Of a stretch of DNA of 64,000 nt, positions 1-8,339 are shown piece after piece. Each line of letters begins with the position of its first letter. Within the stretch, counting starts at the first letter, position 1. Location: NCBI RefSeq assembly GCF_000688235.1, contig NZ_JHYO01000019.1, forward strand, positions 1 through 64,000, written 5' to 3'. Source of the DNA: Terasakiella pusilla DSM 6293 (GTDB lineage: Bacteria; Pseudomonadota; Alphaproteobacteria; Rhodospirillales; Terasakiellaceae). The notes beneath the pieces are model-generated. The model made no database searches, was not told where the DNA came from, and saw only the letters and a program-made list of their open reading frames with translations. The translations under genes were made by a program, and so were the position numbers.

Positions 1-264
1 GGCCACATTGACCTCAATCTCGCGCACCAACTGACGCTCGGAGCGAATGCCAAAGAGATAACCGACCAGTAAAGCCTTAAACAACATAGTCGGATCAAGC
101 GGAGGTCGACCATTATCGGCGCAATATAAAGGCGCCACTTTGTCGTGAATGAAACTGAAATCAATATGCGCATCAATTTTGCGCAAAAGATGGTTGGACG
201 GAACCAGACTATCCAGACTGACCATCTCAAGTTCCGTTTGTTGAGGACCGCGTTTTTTAAGCAT
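1..264 (-). mobile_element. IS1182-like transposase, N-terminal part
   Basis: The reverse strand from 264 to the window edge is open for 88 codons from an ATG and encodes the N-terminal domain of an IS1182/IS5-superfamily DDE transposase. The diagnostic stretch is LDSLVPSNHLLRKIDAHIDF, followed by NGRPPLDPTMLFKALLVGYL and a segment with GIRSERQLVREI. Only the N-terminal portion is inside the window, so I cannot tell whether the element is intact or has its catalytic DDE residues. It lies about 110 bp from the end of fdxA and marks the left border of the catabolic block. The family call is from recognised motifs; the exact IS is not identified. Confidence 0.85.
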
Positions 265-279
265 TCCTCATTGAATCAC

Positions 280-339
280 AAAGGCCTCGCCAAGGCGAGA
301 CCTTTGTCAGCAATCTGAGCCTGCATGAAAATGCAGGCT
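280..339. repeat. Two adjacent inverted repeats beside the transposase
   Basis: Positions 280-291 pair with 294-305 (one mismatch). Positions 318-326 pair perfectly with 331-339 around a GAAA loop, giving a 9-bp stem. They lie between the transposase start and the end of fdxA. They could be part of the IS end or a bidirectional terminator, but neither has a clear T tract, so the role is open. Confidence 0.5.
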
Positions 340-372
340 GTAAGTTGGCACAAGGGTCTGATGGGGGAGGGG

Positions 373-708
373 TCAGTCACCCTCGCCGGGGTTTTCGCTG
401 AGTTCGGCAAGTTTTCCACTTTTGCCGTTTAGATCGTCAGCATTTGGAAGTGGATCGCGCTGGCTGGTGATGTTTGGCCAGACTTCTGCATATTTTTTGT
501 TCAATTCGATCCATTGTTCGGTATCGGGTTCGGTATCCGGTTTAATTGCTTCGGCGGGACATTCCGGTTCACAAACGCCGCAATCAATACATTCGTCAGG
601 ATTGATGACGAGGAAGTTCTCCCCCTCGTAGAAACAGTCTACAGGGCAGACTTCCACACAGTCGGTGTATTTGCATTGAATGCAGTTTTCCATAACCACA
701 TAAGTCAT
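373..708 (-). CDS. fdxA: FdxA 7Fe ferredoxin (3Fe-4S/4Fe-4S)
   Basis: This 111-residue protein is a bacterial seven-iron ferredoxin, a soluble low-potential electron carrier. The N-terminal half carries the cysteine pattern of one 3Fe-4S and one 4Fe-4S cluster ([14 protein letters not shown] and [12 protein letters not shown]), and the acidic C-terminal tail is typical of FdxA. The ATG at 708 follows an AAGGAAG ribosome site. FdxA is often a housekeeping gene in Alphaproteobacteria. Here it is divergent from an operon whose 6-hydroxynicotinate reductase homologue should need a low-potential donor. A -35/-10 pair about 165 bp upstream overlaps an operator-like palindrome shared with that operon. 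That link is inference; the family is certain. Confidence 0.95.
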   Translation of the reverse strand: MTYVVMENCIQCKYTDCVEVCPVDCFYEGENFLVINPDECIDCGVCEPECPAEAIKPDTEPDTEQWIELNKKYAEVWPNITSQRDPLPNADDLNGKSGKLAELSENPGEGD

Positions 709-872
709 TTGATACTTCCTTTACATAAATCTAGGCATGGGTTGTGCATAGCACAAAAGCAAACCTGACACGGGAGGGCGGCCCATGGCAGACGCGCAGA
801 TTTATGACGTGTCTTACCGATACACTTTAAGCTGTTCGGTATCATGATAGCCCCCTGTTTTGATCTTATTTA

Positions 873-905
873 TCATTAGTATACAAATGATTTAAGATTT
901 GACAA
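873..905 (-). promoter_or_regulatory. Putative fdxA promoter overlapped by MarR-type operator (site A)
   Basis: On the reverse strand TTGTCA (905-900) and TATACT (883-878) are separated by 16 bp, a good sigma70-type pair pointing at fdxA with a leader of about 160 nt. The -10 lies inside the 18-bp near-palindrome TCATTAGTATACAAATGA (873-890; imperfect only at two symmetric A/T positions). Related sequences recur at 1084-1101, 13016-13033, 15317-15326 and 15473-15482. A MarR-type repressor bound here would block the promoter (inference). Confidence 0.6.
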
Positions 906-1048
906 TATTTTTTTATTCCATTTCTAAAAAACATTAAATGCCTGTTTTTATGTGATTATTCATAAAGTCAAATCATTTTTGAAATAATATTTCTTCAAAA
1001 ATGCTGCTCTGCGACATAAAAAATAATATGTGTGCATTTGATTTGTGT

Positions 1049-1101
1049 TTGACAGTCCATTTTTTTGTTCGCATACTAATTTTACATTAGCACACAAACG
1101 A
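1049..1101 (+). promoter_or_regulatory. Putative hydroxylase-operon promoter with operator site B
   Basis: TTGACA (1049-1054), a 17-bp spacer and CATACT (1072-1077) form a sigma70-type promoter. The inverted half-site GCATACTAAT overlaps the -10. ACATTAGCACACAAACGA (1084-1101) follows at the expected start point and matches operator site A at 14 of 18 positions. The position fits repression by a MarR protein relieved by a pathway intermediate (inference). Confidence 0.6.
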
Positions 1102-1135
1102 AATGAAATTCTTAAATAGGGTGCGTTCGACAAAG

Positions 1136-1972
1136 ATGACATATGTATTACCGAAGACGCTGGCAGAAGCGTTGGAGATCTCGGCAGGACAGGAAATGAC
1201 AGTGCTGGCAGGTGGGACGGATGTGTTCCCTGCGGCGACTTCTCTGGGGATGCCTGACAACATTATGGATATTTCCGCGATCAATGATTTGCGCGGTATT
1301 TCAGATACTGATGACCATTACCGGTTTGGCGCCCTGACTACATGGTCTGATATTGCAAACGCCGATTTGCCCGCCCAGTTTGATTGTCTGAAACAGGCTG
1401 CGCTGGAAGTCGGGTCCATCCAGATTCAAAATGCAGGCACCATTGCGGGCAACCTATGTAACGCCTCACCTGCGGCAGACGGTGTGCCGCCGCTTCTGGC
1501 TTTAAATGCACAAGTGGAGCTGTCCTCTCAAGACGGTGTACGTGTGTTGCCGATCCAAGAGTTTGTCTTGGGCAACCGTCGCACAGCCTTACAGCCTGGT
1601 GAATTGGTCAGCGCGGTGCTGGTCCCGAAAGACCTGTCCGCTGCACACAGTCACTTTATTAAACTGGGGTCACGCAAATACCTTGTGATCTCCATCACTA
1701 TGGTTGCGGTGATTGTCGAGGTGGATGACCAAAGCAAGATTACACAGGCTCGCATTAGTGTGGGTGCCTGTTCAGAAGTTGCGATGCGCATTTATGCGTT
1801 GGAACAAGCGCTGATCGGGTGTGCAGCTTCAGAAGTCGCGACTTTAGTAAAAGCAGATTATTTTTCGTGTCTCAGTCCCATCAGTGACGTGCGTGCAAAG
1901 GCGGAATATCGCCGCAATGCAGCGGTTGAACTGGTCACACGGGCCTTGGCAAAATGTGCGGAGACACTCTAA
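1136..1972 (+). CDS. Molybdenum hydroxylase FAD-binding subunit (CoxM/XdhB type)
   Basis: This 278-residue protein is the medium, FAD-binding subunit of a xanthine-dehydrogenase-family molybdenum hydroxylase and passes electrons from the 2Fe-2S clusters to the final acceptor. The FAD pyrophosphate motif AGGTD is at residues 25-29, and a second FAD loop, TIAGNLCNASPAAD, is at about 102-115. The frame is also open from an ATG at 1103, but that codon abuts operator site B and has no ribosome site; family alignments begin with MTYVLPKTL, so 1136 is preferred. The stop overlaps the next gene (TAATG), indicating translational coupling. The substrate is not readable from this subunit; the neighbours point to nicotinate. 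Confidence 0.88.
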   Translation: MTYVLPKTLAEALEISAGQEMTVLAGGTDVFPAATSLGMPDNIMDISAINDLRGISDTDDHYRFGALTTWSDIANADLPAQFDCLKQAALEVGSIQIQNAGTIAGNLCNASPAADGVPPLLALNAQVELSSQDGVRVLPIQEFVLGNRRTALQPGELVSAVLVPKDLSAAHSHFIKLGSRKYLVISITMVAVIVEVDDQSKITQARISVGACSEVAMRIYALEQALIGCAASEVATLVKADYFSCLSPISDVRAKAEYRRNAAVELVTRALAKCAETL

Positions 1973-4740
1973 TGGAAAATCAGAAAATGGAAATTTCGTT
2001 CAACCTCAATGGGAAGTCTGTTCAGGTTGACACGGACCCATCCTATCGCCTGACCAAAGTGTTGCGCGATGTGCTGAAACTTAAAGGCACAAAAGTCGGT
2101 TGTGACGCCGGGGACTGCGGTGCTTGTTCTGTCCTGATGAACGGGGAAGTGGTGTGCGCCTGTATGGTGCCTGCGGGTCGCCTGAATGGGGCGGAGATTG
2201 TCACGGTTGAAGGCTTAAGCGAAGAAGAGGCGATGGGCAAACTGCAAGCGTCCTTCCTGCATCACGGGGCCGCGCAATGCGGGATCTGTACGCCGGGGAT
2301 GCTGACCTCTGCAACCGCGCTGTTGATGAAGACACCAAACCCATCGCGTGATGAAGTGAAAGACGCGTTGGGCGGGGTGCTCTGTCGCTGTACTGGTTAT
2401 CAAAAAATCGTCGATGCGGTGGTGAATGCAAACAGCCTTGACGTAAACGCAACACCAAACGAGCCAAAAGAAGACAAAGCCGTTGGGGCGCGCTTAAAAC
2501 GTATCGATGGTGACCCTAAGGTACTGGGCACAGATGTGTTTGGGGATGATGGCGCACCGGAAGAGGCGTTGCGTGTGGTCGCTATCCGATCACCATACCA
2601 TCGTGCGTCCTTTGAATTTGGTGATCTGGACGCGTACCAAAAAGCCAACCCTGAAATTGAATTGATCTTAAGCGCAAAAGACATTCCAGGCCGCAACTTG
2701 TTTGGTGTGATTGAACCGATGGCGGACCAGCCTGTCTTTGCAGAAACCGAAGCCCGCTTTAAAGGCGAAGCCGTGGCGGCTGTTGTGGCACCGGATGCAT
2801 TTTTTGATCGCTTTAAAGTCAGTGACTTCCCGATCAGCTGGACGGAACTGAAAGCGTCCCTCATCCCGGAAGAGGCTTTGGCAGAAGGGGCTGCCCTGCT
2901 GCATGAAGATCGCGCAGGTAACACAATGGTGCGCGGGATCGTGCAGCGTGGCCCGCTGGCGGATGAATTTGCAAGTGCTGACGTGGTTGTGGAAGGCGAA
3001 TTCCGCACGGGTTTCGTTGAGCATGGGTATATTGAGCCGGAAGCCGGTTTTGCCGTGCGCGTTGGGGATCGCATCGAAGTATCCGCCTGTACGCAAGCCC
3101 CTTATATGGATCGTGACTCGCTTGCCATTATTATGGATTTGGCACCGGAAGATGTGCGCATCATCCCGACCTCTGTTGGCGGTGGCTTTGGTAGTAAGCT
3201 TGACCTGTCCGTACAGCCCTTTATTGCCCTTGCCGCGTGGATGTTGAAGAAACCTGTGCGCATGACCTATTCGCGCCCTGAATCGATGATGTCCACGACC
3301 AAACGTCACCCGTCCCACATCAAAGCCAAGATTGCGGCGAAGAAAGACGGCACCCTGACGGCGATGGATTTTGATGGCGTGTTTAACACGGGCGCTTATG
3401 CATCATGGGGGCCGACGGTGGCAAACCGTGTCCCTGTCCATGCCTCCGGTCCTTACTTCTATCCGGCGTACCGCGCAAAATCCCATTCCGTGCACACCAA
3501 CTGTGCACCATCCGGGGCGTTTCGTGGATTTGGGGTGCCGCAGTCCTCCATCGCGCAAGAAGGTTTGTTTGATGAATTGGCAAACAAGCTCGGTATGGAT
3601 CGTCTGGACTTCCGTCTTAAAAATGCGTTGGAAAATGGGATGCCGACCGTTACCGGACAAGTGTTTGAAACCGGTGTTGGTTTTAAAGACTGTCTGGAAT
3701 CGCTAAAACCCAAATGGGATGTCGCCCTTAAAGAAGCAGACGCCTTTAACGCTGCAAACGCATCTGGCAGCAAACGCCGTGGCGTTGGGGTTGCGGGCAT
3801 GTGGTATGGCTGTGGCAATACCTCATTGCCTAACCCTTCAACCATGAAAGTGGGCATCAAGGCAGATGGTCGCTGTATCCTGTTCCAAGGGGCGGTGGAT
3901 ATCGGTCAGGGGTCCAACACAGTCATGACGCAAATCTGTGCGGATGCGGCCGGTCTGGAGTTTGCGGACTTTGAAATTATCACAGGGGATACGGACCTGA
4001 CGGCGGACGCGGGTAAAACATCTGCATCACGTCAGACCTTTATCTCCGGTAAGGCGTCTTATCTGGCAGGGCTTGAGCTGCGCAACGTGATTTTGCGTCA
4101 AGTCAACGCCTCAGAAAACGCCACCATCAAACTATCAGCCACTGATAAAACGCTGATCGTCACTGATGCGGGTGGGGAACATGTGATCGACCTGTCCAGC
4201 TTGCCCCAAGATAAAGACGGCTTCGTGCTGTTTGGGGAAGGCACCTACGATCCGCCGACCTCCCCGCTGGATGAAAACGGTCAGGGTATCCCTTACGCCA
4301 TGTTTGGCTACGGCGCGCATATGATGGAGCTGGAAGTGGATATAAAGCTGGGCACGGTCAAGTTGCTGCGTCTGGTTGCCGCCCATGACGTGGGCCAAGC
4401 GATTAACCCGATGCTGGTGGAAGGCCAAGTTGAAGGCGGGTCGGCCCAAGGGATCGGTCTGGCCTTGTTGGAAGAATTTATTCCGGGTCGTAACGAAAAC
4501 CTGCACGATTATTTGATCCCGACTGTTGGCGACATGCCATCTGTTGAAACGATCTTGGTTGAAGCCAAAGACCCGCATGGGCCTTACGGGGCGAAAGGTA
4601 TTGGGGAACAAGTCTTGATCCCGACAGCACCGGCAATTTTGAATGCGATCCACCACGCAACAGGGGCGCGGATCTATCAGGTGCCTGCAACACCGGATCG
4701 GGTGCTGGATGCGATCCAAGGCACAAAAGGAACAAACTGA
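1972..4740 (+). CDS. Fused 2Fe-2S / molybdopterin subunit of nicotinate-type hydroxylase
   Basis: This 922-residue protein fuses the small iron-sulfur subunit to the large molybdopterin subunit of a xanthine-dehydrogenase-family hydroxylase. The plant-type 2Fe-2S centre uses C44, C49, C52 and about C64. The second 2Fe-2S centre uses CGIC near residue 103 and CRC near 138. The C-terminal part has the molybdopterin loops GGGFGSK and GAFRGFG and the GAKGIGE stretch that normally supplies the catalytic glutamate. The start at 1972 sits 7 nt after GGAGA and overlaps the previous stop. The enzyme probably hydroxylates an N-heterocyclic ring carbon with water, for example nicotinate C6. Substrate assignment rests on context; the family is clear. 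Confidence 0.87.
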   Translation: MENQKMEISFNLNGKSVQVDTDPSYRLTKVLRDVLKLKGTKVGCDAGDCGACSVLMNGEVVCACMVPAGRLNGAEIVTVEGLSEEEAMGKLQASFLHHGAAQCGICTPGMLTSATALLMKTPNPSRDEVKDALGGVLCRCTGYQKIVDAVVNANSLDVNATPNEPKEDKAVGARLKRIDGDPKVLGTDVFGDDGAPEEALRVVAIRSPYHRASFEFGDLDAYQKANPEIELILSAKDIPGRNLFGVIEPMADQPVFAETEARFKGEAVAAVVAPDAFFDRFKVSDFPISWTELKASLIPEEALAEGAALLHEDRAGNTMVRGIVQRGPLADEFASADVVVEGEFRTGFVEHGYIEPEAGFAVRVGDRIEVSACTQAPYMDRDSLAIIMDLAPEDVRIIPTSVGGGFGSKLDLSVQPFIALAAWMLKKPVRMTYSRPESMMSTTKRHPSHIKAKIAAKKDGTLTAMDFDGVFNTGAYASWGPTVANRVPVHASGPYFYPAYRAKSHSVHTNCAPSGAFRGFGVPQSSIAQEGLFDELANKLGMDRLDFRLKNALENGMPTVTGQVFETGVGFKDCLESLKPKWDVALKEADAFNAANASGSKRRGVGVAGMWYGCGNTSLPNPSTMKVGIKADGRCILFQGAVDIGQGSNTVMTQICADAAGLEFADFEIITGDTDLTADAGKTSASRQTFISGKASYLAGLELRNVILRQVNASENATIKLSATDKTLIVTDAGGEHVIDLSSLPQDKDGFVLFGEGTYDPPTSPLDENGQGIPYAMFGYGAHMMELEVDIKLGTVKLLRLVAAHDVGQAINPMLVEGQVEGGSAQGIGLALLEEFIPGRNENLHDYLIPTVGDMPSVETILVEAKDPHGPYGAKGIGEQVLIPTAPAILNAIHHATGARIYQVPATPDRVLDAIQGTKGTN

Positions 4741-6221
4741 TGACAGAACAAGAAAAAAACAGCGTTGTGCAATGTGATGCCTGTCCGGTGCGATGCCGGA
4801 TCAAGTTTGGACGGGCAGGGGCGTGCGACCGTTACGCCAACCTTGATGGGGAACTGGCCCGGGTTGATCCGTTGGTGATTGTGGAACGTGCGAAGAAAGA
4901 CGGCGAGAAACTGATCCCGTTCTTGAGCAAAGAACATGAATGGAGTGGCGATATCGTCGTTGCTGACCAACACTTTGTGACCGCCGTTGGCGCAGGTACG
5001 ACGTACCCTGATTACAAACCCGCCCCCTTTATCGTGTCGAGCGAAGTCAATGGCATCGATATGGTGACGGTGGTGACGGAAGGGATCTTTAGCTATTGCG
5101 GCGTGAAGATCAAAATCGACACAGACCGTCACTTGGGTCACGAACAAGCCACCGTGCGCTGCGAAGGCGAAGCGGTCGGGCATGTGACCACAGGGGAATA
5201 TGGCTCTCAAATGCTGTCCCTTGGTGGGGTGGAACATTTGACAGGCGGGTCCAAAAAAGAAGGGCGCGTTACGTGCCAGTGCTTGTTAGACCTTTGTAAT
5301 GGTCAGGCGGTGACTTTAAATGTGGATGACGGCGTGGAAATCGTCGTTCAGGCCGGTCAGCCGCCGATCATCAATGGTGTTAAAGAAGAACGTATGCGTG
5401 TGGGCTGTGGGTCCGCGACCATCGGTATGTTTGCCAAACAATGGCGTGACCATGTGGACGATGTGGTCGTGGTTGATGACCACATTACAGGCGTCATGAG
5501 TGAACACCAAGCTGGTAAGCTGTTGGACGTGGAACCATCCGGTATCGTGATCAAGGGCCGTCGCTCCACACCGGGTCGTTATTTTCAGGTGGCAAGCCCT
5601 GGCACAGGGTGGGGCGGGACGGACATTGATGATCCGCTGTCTATCCTTGGCGACTTTAAAGAAAAAGAAGCAAAACCCGGTCAATCCCTGCTGATGGTCA
5701 GCACAACGGGGGAACATTTTGGTTATTTTGAACTAGATGACACCCTTAAGCCCGTTGAAAAAGAATTGCCGGATGAGCTGAAAGCATCTGTGATGCGTAT
5801 TCAGGAAAACTGCGAGCCTGCGATGTGTTCGGTTATGTTTATCGGGGGGGCCGGTGGTTCCTTGCGCGCAGGTGTGACAGAAAACCCGGTCAAGCTGACC
5901 AAGTCGGTTAAAGATACGCTGACCCATGTGACAAGTGGCGGTGCCGATGTGTTTATCTGGCCGGGCGGCGGCATTACCTACATGGTGGATGTGACGACCA
6001 TGCCGGAAAATTCATTTGGCTATGTCCCGACACCTGCGTTGGTGGCCCCGATCGAATTTTCCATGCGTCTGGATGACTATCAGGCTTTGGGCGGTCATAT
6101 GGACTCCGTTCAAAAGCTGGAAGATGTCTTGGCAGCAACAAAAATCCGTCAAGTCGGTCAAAATCAGGAAGCAAGCTGGCCGATGGCCTCCAAACACTAT
6201 GAATGGGGGCCGGAAGGGTAA
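4740..6221 (+). CDS. hnr: 6-hydroxynicotinate reductase homologue
   Basis: This 493-residue protein resembles the 6-hydroxynicotinate reductase known from Eubacterium barkeri, which reduces 6-hydroxynicotinate to 1,4,5,6-tetrahydro-6-oxonicotinate with reduced ferredoxin. Near the N-terminus C12, C15, C19 and C29 make a C-x2-C-x3-C-x9-C pattern that should hold a 4Fe-4S cluster. A second cysteine-containing region follows in the middle (CQCLLDLC) and glycine-rich loops occur towards the C-terminus. The start overlaps the upstream stop (TGATG). The ring-reducing step directly follows the hydroxylase gene, and an enamidase gene in the same cluster supplies the next reaction. The heterocycle used could differ from nicotinate. 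Confidence 0.8.
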   Translation: MTEQEKNSVVQCDACPVRCRIKFGRAGACDRYANLDGELARVDPLVIVERAKKDGEKLIPFLSKEHEWSGDIVVADQHFVTAVGAGTTYPDYKPAPFIVSSEVNGIDMVTVVTEGIFSYCGVKIKIDTDRHLGHEQATVRCEGEAVGHVTTGEYGSQMLSLGGVEHLTGGSKKEGRVTCQCLLDLCNGQAVTLNVDDGVEIVVQAGQPPIINGVKEERMRVGCGSATIGMFAKQWRDHVDDVVVVDDHITGVMSEHQAGKLLDVEPSGIVIKGRRSTPGRYFQVASPGTGWGGTDIDDPLSILGDFKEKEAKPGQSLLMVSTTGEHFGYFELDDTLKPVEKELPDELKASVMRIQENCEPAMCSVMFIGGAGGSLRAGVTENPVKLTKSVKDTLTHVTSGGADVFIWPGGGITYMVDVTTMPENSFGYVPTPALVAPIEFSMRLDDYQALGGHMDSVQKLEDVLAATKIRQVGQNQEASWPMASKHYEWGPEG

Positions 6222-6225
6222 CTAA

Positions 6226-7119
6226 ATGTATCAGCACCATTCGGCACAACTCCCTGACGGCAAAAGGCTGCACCTTCAACAAGGCCCGATTGATCTGATC
6301 ATCGCGGCTGAAGGCACGGAGACTGAGGTTCAAAAAGCTTTTGAGCAAGCGAACCTTGTCTTTGACGGTCTTTTGGCTCGACTGGTCCTGGATTTGGGGG
6401 CGCTTCGTTCCCCTTATTCCGCTGACCTGTTGGTTCATGGGGATGTGGCACAAAGAATGGTGCGTGCAGTTGCCCCGTTTGCAAGCCAGTTTGTCACGCC
6501 CATGGCAGCGGTGGCGGGTTCGGTGGCGGATCATGTCTGTCAGCACATCTGCAAGACGTGTGATTTAACCAAGCTGTATGTCAATAACGGCGGCGATATC
6601 GCTTTGTTTTTGGCAAGCGGAGAAAGCTATCGCGTCGGTTTGGTTGCAGATGTGGAACAGCCAGACTTAAACGGCACGATTGATATCACCGCTGATCAAG
6701 GCATCGGCGGGATCGCAAGCAGTGGCTGGAAAGGTCGCAGTCATTCCTTCGGGATTGCAGATACCGTGACGGTTTTGGCAGACTGTGCCGCAGAGGCCGA
6801 TGTGGCGGCGACCTTGATCGCCAATGCGGTCAATTTGCCTGCGTGCGATAAAATTACGCGTCAACCCGCCCATAGCCTTGATCTGGATAGTGATCTGGGC
6901 GAGCGTCTGGTCACAGTCGATGTCAAACGCCTGAGTGCGGACGAAGTTGAAGAAGCCCTGAGCGCAGGTGAAGCGCAGGCGCAAGAATATCTGGCACAGG
7001 GGCTGATCAAAGCCTGTGCCCTTACTTTACAGGGAAGTACCCGCGTTGTCGGGACCATGTGCCTTCCCACAATTTTACAATCAACACAACTAAACCAGTT
7101 AGAAGGAGCGCAGTTGTAA
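6226..7119 (+). CDS. UPF0280 family protein
   Basis: This 297-residue protein matches the UPF0280 family, whose biochemical role I do not know to be established; some classifications place it near ApbE-like flavin transferases. Visible features are an alanine-rich core with AAVAGSVADHVCQ (about residues 88-100), a YVNNGGDIALFL stretch and GIASSGWKGRSHSFGIAD, the last resembling a conserved ligand loop. There is no signal peptide or membrane segment. It sits 4 bp after the reductase gene and shares TAATG with the next gene, so it is part of the operon. A role in maturing or assisting the reductase is only a guess. Confidence 0.7.
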   Translation: MYQHHSAQLPDGKRLHLQQGPIDLIIAAEGTETEVQKAFEQANLVFDGLLARLVLDLGALRSPYSADLLVHGDVAQRMVRAVAPFASQFVTPMAAVAGSVADHVCQHICKTCDLTKLYVNNGGDIALFLASGESYRVGLVADVEQPDLNGTIDITADQGIGGIASSGWKGRSHSFGIADTVTVLADCAAEADVAATLIANAVNLPACDKITRQPAHSLDLDSDLGERLVTVDVKRLSADEVEEALSAGEAQAQEYLAQGLIKACALTLQGSTRVVGTMCLPTILQSTQLNQLEGAQL

Positions 7120-7703
7120 TGCCTGCTATCGAAGAAAGAAAACGAGTTCTTCTGAGCGAAGAAATTTACCATGAAGGTGGACCTGTCGCTGCGAAACCAT
7201 TGCGCCGCGTCGCCGGGATCACGGTTATCAAAAACCCTTATGCGGGCGGATATGTTGAAGACATCACCCCGTTTATGAAGGATCTGGAAGCTCTTGGCCT
7301 GTCCTTGGCAAAAGATGTCCTGAAAGCAACGGGCGTGAGTGCTGCTGAAATTCAAGGCTATGGCAAAGGCGCAATCGTCGGTGAAGCTGGCGAGTTGGAA
7401 CATGGCGCGCTGTGGCACGTTCCGGGTGGCTATGCCATGCGCGAAATGTTGCATGATTCAAAAGCGATTGTCCCGTCTACCAAAAAAGTAGGGGGCGTGG
7501 GCGCACGCCTTGATGTGCCGATCACCCACGTCAATGCCTCTTACGTACGCAGTCACTTTGATGCGATGGAAGTCGGTGTCTCTGACGGTCCGCGCGCAGA
7601 CGAGTTGGCGTTTGTGCTGGTGATGACCACAGGCTCACGCATCCATGCGCGTGTCGGCGGTCTGGCAGCAGAAGATGTTGAAGGAAAGGATGGTCTGCGA
7701 TGA
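7119..7703 (+). CDS. DUF1185 'amino acid synthesis' family protein, copy 1
   Basis: This 194-residue protein belongs to the DUF1185 family, named 'amino acid synthesis' without a defined reaction. Characteristic segments are RRVAGITVIKNPYAGGYVED near residue 25, GEAGELEHGALWH near 90, and a C-terminal part with AYVRSHFDAMEV-like sequence. The chosen ATG at 7119 overlaps the UPF0280 stop and follows AGGAG; an in-frame ATG at 7059 lies inside the upstream gene and is unlikely. A paralogue follows with a 4-bp overlap, suggesting a two-component or heteromeric product. Context implies a step in ring-cleavage product metabolism, but nothing in the sequence fixes the function. Confidence 0.75.
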   Translation: MPAIEERKRVLLSEEIYHEGGPVAAKPLRRVAGITVIKNPYAGGYVEDITPFMKDLEALGLSLAKDVLKATGVSAAEIQGYGKGAIVGEAGELEHGALWHVPGGYAMREMLHDSKAIVPSTKKVGGVGARLDVPITHVNASYVRSHFDAMEVGVSDGPRADELAFVLVMTTGSRIHARVGGLAAEDVEGKDGLR

Positions 7704-8287
7704 GCAAGATGAACATCCGCAAAATCGTCACGGTGGTTGAAGAAACCCATGAGGAAATGGGGAAAGCCATTTCCCCGGCCACGCGCCGTGCAGCGGCGAT
7801 TGCCGTGATTAAAAACCCGTTCGCGGGAACATATGAAGATGATTTGACGCTTCTGATGGATTTTGGTGCCGAACTTGGCGGTTTGCTGGGTGAAAAAGCG
7901 GTGAAAGCGCTGGGGATCGAACCACAGGAAGCTGAAAGTTACGGAAAAGCGGCCCTTGTCGGGGAAAATGGCGAGCTGGAACATGCAGCGGCTATTTTGC
8001 ACCCGAAGCTGGGCGCGCCGCTTCGTAAAGCAGTTGAGAAAGGCGCAGCTTTGGTGCCGTCTGCCAAAAAACGTGGCGGACCGGCAACCCCGATGGATGT
8101 TCCGTTGGGTCATAAAGATGCAGCCTACGTTCGAAGCCATTTCGATGCCATGGAAGTGCGCGTGAATGACGCACCACGGGCAAACGAAATTCTGGTCGCA
8201 GTATGCGTCACAGATAGCGGTCGGCCGTTACCTCGTGTGGGTGGACTCACCCATGAAGAGGCCATCGGCGAAGACGGCTTAAGATAA
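7700..8287 (+). CDS. DUF1185 'amino acid synthesis' family protein, copy 2
   Basis: This 195-residue paralogue of the preceding gene shares all its hallmark segments (AAIAVIKNPFAGTYEDD, GENGELEHAAAILH, AAYVRSHFDAMEV) in the same order and with nearly equal length. ATGA overlap couples it to copy 1, so both are made together. The C-terminus ends in a GGLTHEEAIGEDGLR-type tail that parallels copy 1 (GGLAAEDVEGKDGLR). Catalytic function is unknown. Conservation of both copies in one operon suggests either a heterodimer or paired activities on related substrates. Confidence 0.75.
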   Translation: MSKMNIRKIVTVVEETHEEMGKAISPATRRAAAIAVIKNPFAGTYEDDLTLLMDFGAELGGLLGEKAVKALGIEPQEAESYGKAALVGENGELEHAAAILHPKLGAPLRKAVEKGAALVPSAKKRGGPATPMDVPLGHKDAAYVRSHFDAMEVRVNDAPRANEILVAVCVTDSGRPLPRVGGLTHEEAIGEDGLR

Positions 8288-8339
8288 CTATAAAAATATT
8301 TGGGAAGATAGGGAAAGTTTTCACACAAGGAGAAGATGA

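Larger units (their letters stand above)
709..1135. other. AT-rich divergent intergenic region fdxA / hydroxylase operon
   Basis: This 427-bp stretch has no convincing gene. It becomes very AT-rich from about 850 on. It holds the fdxA promoter with operator site A (873-905) and the hydroxylase-operon promoter with operator site B (1049-1101). Between them I see poly-T/A runs but no further recognisable element. Confidence 0.7.

Noticed and set aside
1103..1135. Upstream in-frame ATG as start of the FAD subunit
   Set aside because: It touches operator site B, has no ribosome site and adds residues not typical of the family; 1136 is preferred.
2400..3318. Long reverse-strand open frames (224 and 216 codons) opposite the hydroxylase gene
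   Set aside because: They are antisense to well-conserved coding sequence, with unusual amino acid composition and no ribosome sites.
4135..5237. Reverse frames of 194 and 186 codons opposite hydroxylase/reductase
   Set aside because: Antisense shadows of conserved genes; protein-like motifs absent.
7553..8140. Reverse 195-codon frame opposite DUF1185 copy 2
   Set aside because: Shadow of a gene with clear family motifs on the forward strand.
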